From: Halomonas korlensis
Lineage (GTDB): Bacteria > Pseudomonadota > Gammaproteobacteria > Pseudomonadales > Halomonadaceae
Assembly (NCBI RefSeq): GCF_900116705.1
Contig: NZ_FPBP01000008.1
Coordinates: 62,001 to 126,000 of the forward strand
Direction of reading: 5' to 3'
DNA length: 64,000 nucleotides
A program made the translations under genes and the position numbers. This document shows, in pieces, positions 1 through 9,140 of the stretch (position 1 is the stretch's first letter; every line of letters starts with the position of its first letter). Below the pieces are notes generated by a model. The model ran no database searches. It was not told the origin of the DNA and saw only the letters and a list, made by a program, of their open reading frames with translations.

Positions 1-1263
1 CTGAGCCTGCGTCAGGGCCTCCTCGGGTGTCATCTGGCCGGTCAGCGCCGCCTGCACGGCGTTGTCCAGCGCCCGGCGCACCCGACCGCCTTGATAAGTG
101 GCGAGCTCGGCGGTGCCATGCTCGAGCTGGTCGCGCGCCACCGCCGCGGGAGGGAACTCCTCGACGTAGCGCTGCAGCGCCTCGGTCTCGTAGGCCTCAG
201 GGCTCACGCCCATGTAGCCGGTCTCGATCGACCAGGCGGCGGCGCGCTCCGGCGAGGTCATCCAGCGAATGAAGGTCATGGCGGCTTGCTGCTCTTCCTC
301 GGTGGTGTCCTTGAACAGATAGAAATTGCCGCCACCAGTGGGGCTGCCGCGCTGGGTCTTCATGGGCAGCATCGCCACGCCGAAGTCGAAATCGGCATCA
401 TTGCGCACCGCGGTCAGGTTGCCGGTGCTGTGCCATATCATCGCCGTGGACTGCTCGAGGAAATTCTGGCGCAGCGTGCCCCATTCGATGGTGCCGTCGG
501 GCATCGCCGCGTGCTCGTCGGCCAGCGACACCCAGTATTCGAGCGCCTCGACCGCCGCTGGGTCATCGAAATAGACCTCGGTGCCGTCCTCGCTCATCAG
601 CCGATGGCCGTTCTGGAAGGCGAAGGCCTGGAACATCCAGTAAGGGTAACCGGTGGAAGGCACCATCACCCCCCACTGCTCGCCGCCGGAGGCCTCGCGC
701 ACAGCCGCTCCCATCTCGGCCATCTCTTCCCAGGTCTCGGGCGGCTGCTCGGGGTCAAGGCCGGCCACCTCGAAGGCGTCCTTGTTCCAGTACAGCACGA
801 TGGTCGAGCGCTGGAAGGGAATGCCGTAGGTCTGGCCGTCGAGCTGGCCGTTTTCCATCAGCCCGGGGTAGAAGCTGTCGAGCCAGGCCTGCTCCTCCTC
901 GGTCTCGACCAGGTCGTCGAAGGCAACGATGGCGTCCTGCTCGATCAGATCAAAAAGATCGATGGAAAACATCACCGACAGCTGCGGGGCATCGCCGGCC
1001 TCGATGGCCGACATGGCGCGCACCCGGGTGTCGTCATAGTTGCCGGCATAGATGGCCTCGACATCGATATCGGGATGTTCGGCCTCGAAGTCCTCGACCA
1101 GATCGTCGACCACATCGGTCAGGGCCCCGCCGACGGCGACCGGATAGTACATGGTCAGCTCGACCGGCTCGTCACCGGTCTGTGCGAGCGCCTGCCCGGC
1201 ACTCAACAGGCCGGCGGCCACTAGGCTAAAGCGCATGGGAACATTGGGTTTCAAAAAACGCAT
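1..1263 (-). CDS. UgpB-like ABC transporter substrate-binding protein (3' end beyond window)
   Basis: Periplasmic solute-binding protein of the sn-glycerol-3-phosphate/sugar (UgpB, family 1 extracellular binding protein) type. The frame is open from an ATG at 1263 to the window edge, giving 421 residues without a stop, so the C-terminus is missing. It starts with a short basic stretch and a hydrophobic signal ending near ALAQ, then a typical binding-protein sequence (YYPVAVGGALTDVVDDLV, YGIPFQRSTIVLYWNKDAF, PTGGGNFYLF). An in-frame ATG at 1236 is an alternative start that gives a shorter signal peptide. It lies 34 bases downstream of the ATPase gene on the same strand, so the two form an operon; permease genes would be expected beyond the left edge. 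The ligand is not determined by the sequence. Confidence 0.85.
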   Translation of the reverse strand, partial: MRFLKPNVPMRFSLVAAGLLSAGQALAQTGDEPVELTMYYPVAVGGALTDVVDDLVEDFEAEHPDIDVEAIYAGNYDDTRVRAMSAIEAGDAPQLSVMFSIDLFDLIEQDAIVAFDDLVETEEEQAWLDSFYPGLMENGQLDGQTYGIPFQRSTIVLYWNKDAFEVAGLDPEQPPETWEEMAEMGAAVREASGGEQWGVMVPSTGYPYWMFQAFAFQNGHRLMSEDGTEVYFDDPAAVEALEYWVSLADEHAAMPDGTIEWGTLRQNFLEQSTAMIWHSTGNLTAVRNDADFDFGVAMLPMKTQRGSPTGGGNFYLFKDTTEEEQQAAMTFIRWMTSPERAAAWSIETGYMGVSPEAYETEALQRYVEEFPPAAVARDQLEHGTAELATYQGGRVRRALDNAVQAALTGQMTPEEALTQAQ

Positions 1264-1277
1264 GGAACGACTCCTGG

Positions 1278-1297
1278 GTTATCGAGACCTACCTGAG

Positions 1298-1315
<18 letters not shown>
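1278..1315. repeat. 19-bp tandem direct repeat, two copies
   Basis: Two adjacent imperfect 19-base copies (GTTATCGAGACCTACCTGA at 1278-1296 and GTTATCGAGGACTGCCTGG at 1297-1315), with a possible third, more decayed copy at about 1260-1277. The repeat spans the stop codon of the ATPase gene and lies just before the UgpB-like start. Confidence 0.6.
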
Positions 1316-2506
<1,191 letters not shown>

Positions 2507-2539
2507 GTCTTCCTGCGACCCGTGGTGCACCTGTTGTTG

Positions 2540-2577
2540 TGGCTTGTCTTGGTGTGGCTTGTCATGGTGTGGCATGG
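2540..2577. repeat. 15-bp tandem direct repeat upstream of the ATPase gene
   Basis: Copies TGGCTTGTCTTGGTG (2540-2554), TGGCTTGTCATGGTG (2555-2569) and a partial TGGCATGG (2570-2577). If the ATPase used its most upstream ATG this would encode a His/Asp/Lys repeat, which is not part of the family, so I treat it as leader DNA. Confidence 0.5.
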
Positions 2578-2763
2578 CCCATCCGTTATTGCACTCTCTC
2601 TGATGAGCGTAGCCGTGTTTCGGAGTCCTGCAGACATCCTCGAACCAATGGATGACATGACGATGACATCGGCATGGCGGAGATGTGTCAACCGGAGGAC
2701 AGCCCAATCTCTCGCGGCACACATGCTAAACTGCGCTTTTCTCTTCCTGGGAAGCGAGGCGCC

Positions 2764-4350
2764 ATGTCACTCGACGATCTGCATCTGAATCTGCGCAACC
2801 TGACGCCGGATGACTACCCCCAACTCAAGTTGCTGATGGACAAGGTCTATCACGATATCGGCGGGTGCTGGCCCAAGCCCACCATCGACAAGCTGATCAA
2901 GGAGTTCCCCGATGGCCAGGTCATCATCGAGGATGACGAGACCATCGTCGGCGTGGCCCTGACCGCGCTGGTCGATTACGACACCTTCTCCAACCCCCAC
3001 ACCTACGATGACCTGATCGGCAAGAGCGAGACCATCCTCAACGAAGAGAACGGCGACGCCATGTACGGGCTGGATGTCTTGATCCACCCGGATTACCGCG
3101 GCTATCGCTTGGGGCGGCGTCTCTACGAGGCGCGCAAGGAGCTGTGCCGCTCCATGAACCTGAGGGCGATACTCGCCGGCGGGCGCATCCCCCAGTATCA
3201 CGAGTACTCGGCCGAACTCACGCCGGCCGAGTACATCGACAAGGTGTCGCGCAAGGAGATTCACGACCCGATTCTCTCCTTCCAGCTGGCCAACGACTTC
3301 CTGGTCAAGCGCCTGCTGCGCAAGTACCTGCCGGAAGACGAGAAGTCCCAGGGCTTCGCCACTCTGCTGGAGTGGAACAACATCCTATTCGAGCCCGCCG
3401 AGCGGGTGCTGGAAACGCGCCGCACCCAGGTGCGCGTCGGCGCCGTGCAATGGCAGATGCGCGAACTCCCCTCAGTCGAGGCGGTGCTCGAGCAGATCGA
3501 ATACTTCGTCGACGCGCTGTCGAGCTATCAGAGCGACTTCGCGGTGTTTCCGGAGCTGTTCAACGCCCCGCTGATGGGCCTGCAGGACCGCGCCGCGCAA
3601 CTCGACCAGCTCGCGGCGATCCGTTTCCTGTCCGGTTTCACCGCACGCTTCAAGACCGAGCTGTCGCGCATGGCGGTGGCCTACAATATCAACATCATCG
3701 CCGGCTCGATGATCGAGGAAGACGACGACGGCAAGCTCTACAACATCGCCTACCTGTGTCATCGAGACGGCTCCATCGAGCGCCAGGCCAAGCTGCACAT
3801 CACGCCTCAGGAGCGCCGCGATTGGGTGATCGAGGGCGGCGACGAGCTGCTGGTGTTCCAGACCGATGCCGGACGCGTGGGCATCCAGATCTGCTACGAC
3901 GTGGAATTCCCTGAACTCTCTAGGTTGCTGGCCGACCAGGACATGGACATTCTCTTCGTGCCCTTCTGGACCGACACCAAGAACGGTTATCTGCGCGTTC
4001 GCCACTGCGCCCAGGCGCGCGCCATCGAGAACGAGTGCTACGTGGTGCTGTGCGGCAGCGTCGGCAACGTGCCCTCGATCAAGAATCTCGACATCCAGTA
4101 CGCCCAGTCCTCGGTGTTCTCGCCCTCGGATTTCGCCTTTCCCCACGACGCGGTGCTCGCCGAGACCACGCCCAATACCGAGATGATCATGTTCTCGGAC
4201 CTGGATCTCACCCGGCTGACCGTGGTGCGCAGCGAAGGCTCGGTGACCAATCTCAAGGACCGCCGCAAGGACCTGTTCGATCTGCGCTGGCGCGACTGGT
4301 CATGGAAATCCGGGGGCCTGCCATCCGGGGCCAAGCAGGACGAGAATTGA
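2764..4350 (+). CDS. GNAT acetyltransferase-nitrilase (carbon-nitrogen hydrolase) fusion protein
   Basis: Two-domain cytoplasmic protein of 528 residues. The first about 220 residues are a RimI-like GNAT domain (GLDVLIHPDYRGYRLGRRLYEAR is its acetyl-CoA-binding region). The rest is a carbon-nitrogen hydrolase with the Glu-Lys-Cys triad visible as Glu264 (VFPELFN), Lys343 (AKLHI) and Cys377 (QICYDVEFPEL). It belongs to the nitrilase subgroup that carries an N-terminal RimI-like domain; the physiological reaction of that subgroup is, as far as I know, not established. The frame is open upstream to 2674, but the ATG at 2764 begins the homology. MtfA-like and TVP38-like genes follow almost without gaps, suggesting one transcript. 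Confidence 0.9.
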   Translation: MSLDDLHLNLRNLTPDDYPQLKLLMDKVYHDIGGCWPKPTIDKLIKEFPDGQVIIEDDETIVGVALTALVDYDTFSNPHTYDDLIGKSETILNEENGDAMYGLDVLIHPDYRGYRLGRRLYEARKELCRSMNLRAILAGGRIPQYHEYSAELTPAEYIDKVSRKEIHDPILSFQLANDFLVKRLLRKYLPEDEKSQGFATLLEWNNILFEPAERVLETRRTQVRVGAVQWQMRELPSVEAVLEQIEYFVDALSSYQSDFAVFPELFNAPLMGLQDRAAQLDQLAAIRFLSGFTARFKTELSRMAVAYNINIIAGSMIEEDDDGKLYNIAYLCHRDGSIERQAKLHITPQERRDWVIEGGDELLVFQTDAGRVGIQICYDVEFPELSRLLADQDMDILFVPFWTDTKNGYLRVRHCAQARAIENECYVVLCGSVGNVPSIKNLDIQYAQSSVFSPSDFAFPHDAVLAETTPNTEMIMFSDLDLTRLTVVRSEGSVTNLKDRRKDLFDLRWRDWSWKSGGLPSGAKQDEN

Positions 4351-4354
4351 ACCG

Positions 4355-5170
4355 ATGCTCGAGCGCCTGCGACGCTGGCGGGCGGCGCGCTTCGCCGCTC
4401 GTCATCCGTTTCCGCAACACCACTGGGCCGAGGCGCGGGCGCGCCTGCCGCTGCTGGCCGCGCTGGATGAGGACGAGGCCGCGCGGCTAGGCCAGCGTGC
4501 CTGGCAGTTCCTGCACGCAAAGCGGCTCTCCCTGCATCCCGAGCTCGCCGCGAGCACCCCCTTCGACCCGCCCGCCCGGCTGGGCCTGGCGGCGCAAGCC
4601 TGCCTGCTGACGCTGGGCTGGAATGACGCCGAGCATGAGGAGGCGTTCAGCGGACTTCGCGAAATCTTGATCCTCCCCGGCGCCTTCACCCGCCAGGTCG
4701 AGGAAATGGATGAGGCCGGCGTCATGCATGAATACGTCGACGAGCGGGCCGGCGAAACCTCCCACCAAGGGCCGGTGGTCGTGGCCTTTCCCGACCTGAT
4801 GGACAGCGGCGGCAACGACGGTTTCAACGTGGTGATCCATGAACTCGCGCACAAGCTCGACATGGGCAACTCGCTGGATATCGACGGTTTTCCGCCGCTG
4901 CCGCGCGAGATCGCCCCGGCGGAGTGGCACCGGGTGTTCATGGGCGTCTGGGAGGATCTTCAGGCAAGAGTTGCGCGCGGCGAGTCGACCCCGATCGACG
5001 ATTACGCCGCCACGCACCCGGGAGAGTGCTTTGCGGTCTGCTGCGAGGTGTTCTTCACCGCACCGGATCTGCTCCATGAGGCCTATCCTGACCTCTACGC
5101 CCTGCTCGCGCGCTACTTCCGCCAGGACCCACTAGCGCGGCTCGAGCCGTCCTCCGGTATCGTCCCATGA
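4355..5170 (+). CDS. mtfA: MtfA-family zinc metallopeptidase
   Basis: A 271-residue cytoplasmic protein of the MtfA (Mlc titration factor A) family. The HExxH zinc motif is His162-Glu163-Leu-Ala-His166 (VIHELAHKLD), and the following DFPPLP-like segment and FAVCCEVFF helix with a downstream Glu fit the family. In E. coli MtfA binds the glucose repressor Mlc and has peptidase activity; no Mlc or PTS gene is seen here, so the partner is unknown. It starts 4 bases after the preceding stop and its stop overlaps the next start (ATGA), so it is translationally coupled to the membrane protein gene. Confidence 0.88.
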   Translation: MLERLRRWRAARFAARHPFPQHHWAEARARLPLLAALDEDEAARLGQRAWQFLHAKRLSLHPELAASTPFDPPARLGLAAQACLLTLGWNDAEHEEAFSGLREILILPGAFTRQVEEMDEAGVMHEYVDERAGETSHQGPVVVAFPDLMDSGGNDGFNVVIHELAHKLDMGNSLDIDGFPPLPREIAPAEWHRVFMGVWEDLQARVARGESTPIDDYAATHPGECFAVCCEVFFTAPDLLHEAYPDLYALLARYFRQDPLARLEPSSGIVP

Positions 5171-5934
5171 GACGCCGCTGGGTGATTCCCGCCCTGCTGC
5201 TGGGCGCGCTGCTGGTAATGGGCGGGCTATGGCAGTGGCTCGCTATGCAGGACCTGCTGACGGTTGCCGCCCTCAAGCGCCTGGCCGCGGGCACGCTGGC
5301 CTGGCGCGACTCGCCGCTGGCCTTTGTGGTGGTGATGGGAATCTACGCCGCGGCCCTGCTGGTGATGTTCCCGCTGAGCCTGATGGTCGCCGTCACCGGC
5401 CTGATCTTCGGGCCGACCTGGGGCCTTGTCTATGCCACGCTGGGCACTCTGACCTCGTCCATGGTGTCCTACTGGGTAGGTCGCCGGCTCGGCCGCGACG
5501 CCCTGATGCACTATGGCGGCCGCCACCTCAAGGGCATGTCGCGCTACCTGGCCAAGCGCAGCATCCGCACCATGACACTGATCAATCTGCTGCCGCTGGC
5601 GCCCTTCACCCTCACCAACATGATGGCCGGCGCCTTTCACCTGCGCTTTCGCGATTACATGCTCGGCTCGTTGCTGGGCATCCTGCCCGGCCTTGTCGCC
5701 GTGACCCTGCTCGGCAGCCAGCTCGGGGAGCTGGTCACCGCCGAGAACCGCGGGGAGTTGCTGTGGTCGTTGGGCGGCCTGGCGCTGGGCATCGGCCTGC
5801 TGATCGGCCTCAGGGTCTTATCGCGGCGACGAGCCTCCCGCAAGCAAGTCCGCTCGGCCCAGCCCTCTCAGGCGTCTTCCGACAACCCGTCGACGAGCCA
5901 GTCCCAGAGCAGCGACGACTCCTCACGCGACTGA
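5167..5934 (+). CDS. TVP38/TMEM64 (DedA-like, SNARE-associated domain) membrane protein
   Basis: A 255-residue inner-membrane protein. It has an N-terminal membrane segment (residues about 6-22), then the family core with MFPLSLMVAVTGLIFGPTWG and SYWVGRRLGRD, and later hydrophobic segments (NLLPLAPFTLTNMMAGAFH; LLGILPGLVAVTLLG). DedA/TVP38 relatives are linked to lipid transport and membrane homeostasis; the specific role here is not known. The last about 30 residues are a Ser/Gln/Asp-rich tail encoded in the 67 bases that overlap the 3' end of the convergent LysR gene. The start overlaps the mtfA stop by 4 bases. Confidence 0.85.
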   Translation: MRRRWVIPALLLGALLVMGGLWQWLAMQDLLTVAALKRLAAGTLAWRDSPLAFVVVMGIYAAALLVMFPLSLMVAVTGLIFGPTWGLVYATLGTLTSSMVSYWVGRRLGRDALMHYGGRHLKGMSRYLAKRSIRTMTLINLLPLAPFTLTNMMAGAFHLRFRDYMLGSLLGILPGLVAVTLLGSQLGELVTAENRGELLWSLGGLALGIGLLIGLRVLSRRRASRKQVRSAQPSQASSDNPSTSQSQSSDDSSRD

Positions 5935-6743
5935 CGTCGGGCGGGACGCACCATCCAGAAGCGCTCAGCGCTCGGCACACTAAGCGTGAACGGCGCCACC
6001 AGATCATCGCGGCTTGCGAAGAGGCGTCGATGCGTCAGCGCGACACCGCCACCTTGGCTGGCGAGTGCCAGTGTCATCACCTGATTGTCGCAGGTCAACG
6101 CCGGGCCGCGCTCATCCAGGCCCGCCACGCCCGCCAGTTCCAGCCAGGTCGGCCAGCCCACGGCGAAGCCCGCCGCGTGCAGAAGCGTATGGTCGGCAAG
6201 ATCGGCCGGTTCGTGAAGCGTCGAGGCCAGTGACGGGCTGCATACCGGCAGCAGGCTTTCGTCGCCCAGGCAGACTCCCTCGACGCCGGACCAGTTACCC
6301 AATCCATAGCGAAGCTCGATATCGGCGCCTTCGGGGCCGAAGTCGTCCGGCCAGATCGCGCTGACCAGGCGCACGGCGAGGGCCGGGTGCGCGCGATGAA
6401 ACGCGATCAACCGCGGCGCCAGCCAGTTCTGCTGCATCACTGGCGTCGCGCGCAGCGTCACCGTGCGCTCCGCGGCGCTGCCGAAGACCTCCTGCGTGCC
6501 CTCGCCGATACGCGCGAAGCCGTCGAGGATGCTTGGCAGCCAGGCCTGCCCGGCCGGCGTCAACGAGAGGCTGCGCGGGTGGCGCACGAAGAGTTTCTGT
6601 CCCAGCCGGTCCTCGAGCAGGCGAATGCGCTGACTAATCGCCGCCTGGGTCACGCCGAGCTCGCGCCCCGCCGCGGTAAAGCTCAGGGTGCGCGCCGAGG
6701 CCTCGAAAGCCTGAAGCCATAACAAGGGGGGTAGCGATGACAT
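5868..6743 (-). CDS. LysR-family transcriptional regulator (GcvA-like)
   Basis: A 291-residue regulator with an N-terminal winged helix-turn-helix (LQAFEASARTLSFTAAGRELGVTQAAISQRIRLLEDRLG) and a LysR effector-binding domain. The opening PPLLWLQAFEA and the NWLAPRL segment are typical of the GcvA branch. It is divergent from the gamma-butyrobetaine dioxygenase gene, with 115 bases between the starts, so it probably controls that gene and the following binding-protein gene. The effector is inferred, not shown. Its 3' end overlaps the TVP38-like gene by 67 bases. Confidence 0.9.
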   Translation of the reverse strand: MSSLPPLLWLQAFEASARTLSFTAAGRELGVTQAAISQRIRLLEDRLGQKLFVRHPRSLSLTPAGQAWLPSILDGFARIGEGTQEVFGSAAERTVTLRATPVMQQNWLAPRLIAFHRAHPALAVRLVSAIWPDDFGPEGADIELRYGLGNWSGVEGVCLGDESLLPVCSPSLASTLHEPADLADHTLLHAAGFAVGWPTWLELAGVAGLDERGPALTCDNQVMTLALASQGGGVALTHRRLFASRDDLVAPFTLSVPSAERFWMVRPARRQSREESSLLWDWLVDGLSEDA

Positions 6744-6858
6744 GAAAAAGCCTACGATAAGCTGAGCTTGGGCATAGGGGCCAGATTAATCGTTTGTGAC
6801 TCGCCTGGCCAACCGCCATCCTGAAGTCGCTTTACCGATCGCTTATCAGGAGTTGCGC

Positions 6859-8052
6859 ATGAGCCAGGACACCGTTTCCGATATCGCCACCATGGATATC
6901 GCCCCGGCACCGCCGGTGGACATGCGTGAACTAACCCCCTACGAGGCAGCGCCGCAGCTGCGCGAGGCCAGGGTAGACGGCCATCGGGTCGTGCTCGAGT
7001 GGCAGGACGGCCAACAGGCCGAGTTCCCGCCGATCTGGCTGCGCGACCACTGCGCCTGCCCGGCCTGTCGCCATGCCCAGACCTTCGAGCGGCTGGTCTT
7101 CCCCATCGAGGGGATCGACATTGCACCCGAGGTGCAGGTTACGGACGGCCATCTGATGGTGAACTGGGCCGATGGCCACACGAGCCGCTTCGATGGTGGC
7201 TGGCTGCACCAGCGCCGCCCCGGAGAACCCAACCGCAACGTGACCCCCGAGCGTCTCCCCTGGCGCGACGACTTCTTTCCGCAGCGCGTCGCCCATGGCG
7301 ACTTCGTCGCCGGTGTCGAGGGCGAGCGCGCCTGGCTGACCGCGCTGCTGCGCGATGGCCTGGTCCTGCTCGACAACGGGCCGCTCGCCGACGAGGAAGT
7401 CAGCCGCCTGGCCAAGCGCATCGGCCCGCTGCGCTCGACCAACTTCGGCGCGCGCTTCGATGTGCGCTCCAAGCCCAACCCCAACAATGCCGCCTATACC
7501 GCGATCGGCCTGGCGCTGCATACCGACCTGCCCAACTGGCGCCAGCCGCCCGACATCCAGCTGCTCTACTGCCTGGAGAATGGCGCCGAGGGCGGTGGGT
7601 CGCTGTTTGCCGATGGCTTCCAGGTCGCCGAGGTGCTGCGCCGCGAGAATCCCGAGACCTTCCGCCTGCTCAGCGAGACGTCGATCGACTTCCGCTTCCA
7701 GGACGAGACCCAGGATATCGGCGTGCGAGCGCCCATCATCGAATGCGATGACGATGGCAAGGTGGTGGAGATTCGCTTCAACAACTGGATTCGCGACACC
7801 CTGCGCCTGCCTACGCAGACGATCGAAGCTTGGTACCGTGCCTACTACCGCTTCTGGCAGCTGCTCCACGAGCCGCGTCACCAGCTGGAGTTCAACCTGG
7901 CGCCGGGACAGATGATCGCCTTCGATAACCGTCGCGTGCTGCATGGCCGAGCCGCCTTCGACCCCAGCACCGGCGCCCGCCATCTGCAGGGCACCTACCT
8001 CGACCGCGACATGCTCGAATCGCGGCTGCGGGTGCTGGCGCGAGAGGACTAA
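6859..8052 (+). CDS. Gamma-butyrobetaine dioxygenase (2-oxoglutarate/Fe(II)-dependent)
   Basis: Oxygenase of 397 residues resembling gamma-butyrobetaine hydroxylase, which makes L-carnitine from gamma-butyrobetaine using O2 and 2-oxoglutarate. The N-terminal domain carries the zinc-binding pattern (RDHCACPACRH). The C-terminal TauD-like domain has the iron ligands His221-x-Asp223 (LHTDLPNW) and His362 (VLHGRAAF). The ATG at 6859 has AGGAG seven bases upstream; the open frame begins earlier, at 6796, but without a comparable site. The next gene is a betaine/carnitine-type binding protein, and a LysR regulator is divergent, which together point to carnitine metabolism for osmoprotection or carbon. 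A related trimethylamine substrate is possible. Confidence 0.88.
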   Translation: MSQDTVSDIATMDIAPAPPVDMRELTPYEAAPQLREARVDGHRVVLEWQDGQQAEFPPIWLRDHCACPACRHAQTFERLVFPIEGIDIAPEVQVTDGHLMVNWADGHTSRFDGGWLHQRRPGEPNRNVTPERLPWRDDFFPQRVAHGDFVAGVEGERAWLTALLRDGLVLLDNGPLADEEVSRLAKRIGPLRSTNFGARFDVRSKPNPNNAAYTAIGLALHTDLPNWRQPPDIQLLYCLENGAEGGGSLFADGFQVAEVLRRENPETFRLLSETSIDFRFQDETQDIGVRAPIIECDDDGKVVEIRFNNWIRDTLRLPTQTIEAWYRAYYRFWQLLHEPRHQLEFNLAPGQMIAFDNRRVLHGRAAFDPSTGARHLQGTYLDRDMLESRLRVLARED

Positions 8053-8099
8053 GCCGCTTGCAACACCATCACATGATCTTCACAAAACAAGGACTCTTC

Positions 8100-9050
8100 A
8101 TGAGCGTATCCCTGAATCGCCCATTACTGGCCCGCACCACATTGGCGCTGCCCCTCGCCCTGGGGCTTGTCGGCACCACCCAGGCCGATGACGCCACCCT
8201 GGACTTCGGCGTGCCCTCCTGGCCCGGCATCAAGGTCAAGACCCAGATCGCCGAGCAACTGCTCGAGCCCCTGGGCTACGCCACCAGCAGCCAGGAACTC
8301 GGCCTGCAGGTGATTTATCAGGGTATGGAAAGCGGCGATATCGACGTCTTTCTCGGCGGCTGGATGCCCGCGCAGCGCGACATGCTCGCCCCGCGCGAGG
8401 AAAGCGGCGCCATCGTCAACGTGGCCAATAACGTCGACGGCGCCCAGATGACGCTGGCCGTGCCCGAGACTCTCTATGACCAGGGCATCCAGAGCTTCGC
8501 CGACCTCGACGAGAACCGCGAGATGCTCGATGGCGAGATCCACAGCTTCGGCGCCGGCTCGGCGGCCAGCGAGATTCTCAACGCCGCCATCGACGAGGAC
8601 GCCTGGGGGCTGGGCGACTGGAGCCTGGTGGATACCAGCACCGTGGGCATGCTCAGCGCAGCGCAGGACGCCATTTCCCGCGAGGAGCCGATCGTCTGGG
8701 TCGGCTGGACCCCGCACTGGATGAACCTCGCCCTGCCGATGCGCTATCTCGAGGACTCCAAGGACCTGTTCGGCGAGAACAATGGCGAAAGCGAGGTGCT
8801 GACCCTGATGCGCGGCGACTATGCCGAGGCCAACCCCAACTTGGTGGCCTTCTTCGAGCAGTTCACCTTCAGCGCCGAAGAACAGAGCTGGATGATCCGC
8901 GAATTCGGTCAGGAGGAGCGCGATGCTGACGAGGTAGCGCAGGACTGGATCAACCAGAACGCCGAACGCGTCGAGGCGATGATCGAGGGTGTCACCCACC
9001 GTGACGGCGAGGCCGCCTGGCCGATCATCCAGGCCGGCCTGACCCGTTAA
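8100..9050 (+). CDS. Glycine betaine/choline/carnitine ABC transporter substrate-binding protein (OpuAC/ChoX-like)
   Basis: A 316-residue periplasmic protein with a signal peptide (hydrophobic segment ending TTQADD). The body matches OpuAC-type quaternary-amine binding proteins: LDFGVPSWPGIKVKTQ, MESGDIDVFLGGWMPAQRD, and PIVWVGWTPHWMN supplying aromatic residues that form a cage for trimethylammonium groups. The ATG at 8100 has AAGGA upstream; an earlier start at 8058 would lengthen the signal. It follows the gamma-butyrobetaine dioxygenase by 47 bases. No permease or ATPase gene is adjacent, so it must share a transporter encoded elsewhere. The ligand is probably betaine, choline or carnitine. 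Confidence 0.85.
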   Translation: MSVSLNRPLLARTTLALPLALGLVGTTQADDATLDFGVPSWPGIKVKTQIAEQLLEPLGYATSSQELGLQVIYQGMESGDIDVFLGGWMPAQRDMLAPREESGAIVNVANNVDGAQMTLAVPETLYDQGIQSFADLDENREMLDGEIHSFGAGSAASEILNAAIDEDAWGLGDWSLVDTSTVGMLSAAQDAISREEPIVWVGWTPHWMNLALPMRYLEDSKDLFGENNGESEVLTLMRGDYAEANPNLVAFFEQFTFSAEEQSWMIREFGQEERDADEVAQDWINQNAERVEAMIEGVTHRDGEAAWPIIQAGLTR

Positions 9051-9088
9051 GGCTCACCGCCCCGGTATATCGATCGCCATGACGACCT

Positions 9089-9123
9089 TGGCCCGGCACC
9101 CCTATCGAGGGAGTGCCGGGCCA
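9089..9123. terminator. Strong hairpin between convergent genes
   Basis: Arms TGGCCCGGCAC (9089-9099) and GTGCCGGGCCA (9113-9123) are perfectly complementary, and CCCT/AGGG extends the stem inside. It lies between the stops of the binding-protein gene and the glycosyltransferase gene. There is no T-run on either strand, so intrinsic termination is likely but not certain. Confidence 0.5.
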
Positions 9124-9140
9124 GTCGCGTCAGGGTAACG

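Noticed and set aside
91-1224. Long plus-strand open frame opposite the UgpB-like gene
   Set aside because: It is a GC-driven antisense shadow; the minus-strand frame has a clear binding-protein sequence.
2507-2722. N-terminal extension of the UgpC-like ATPase
   Set aside because: No homology upstream of residue MQND, the region carries the 15-bp repeat, and a start near 2494-2506 gives the usual N-terminus.
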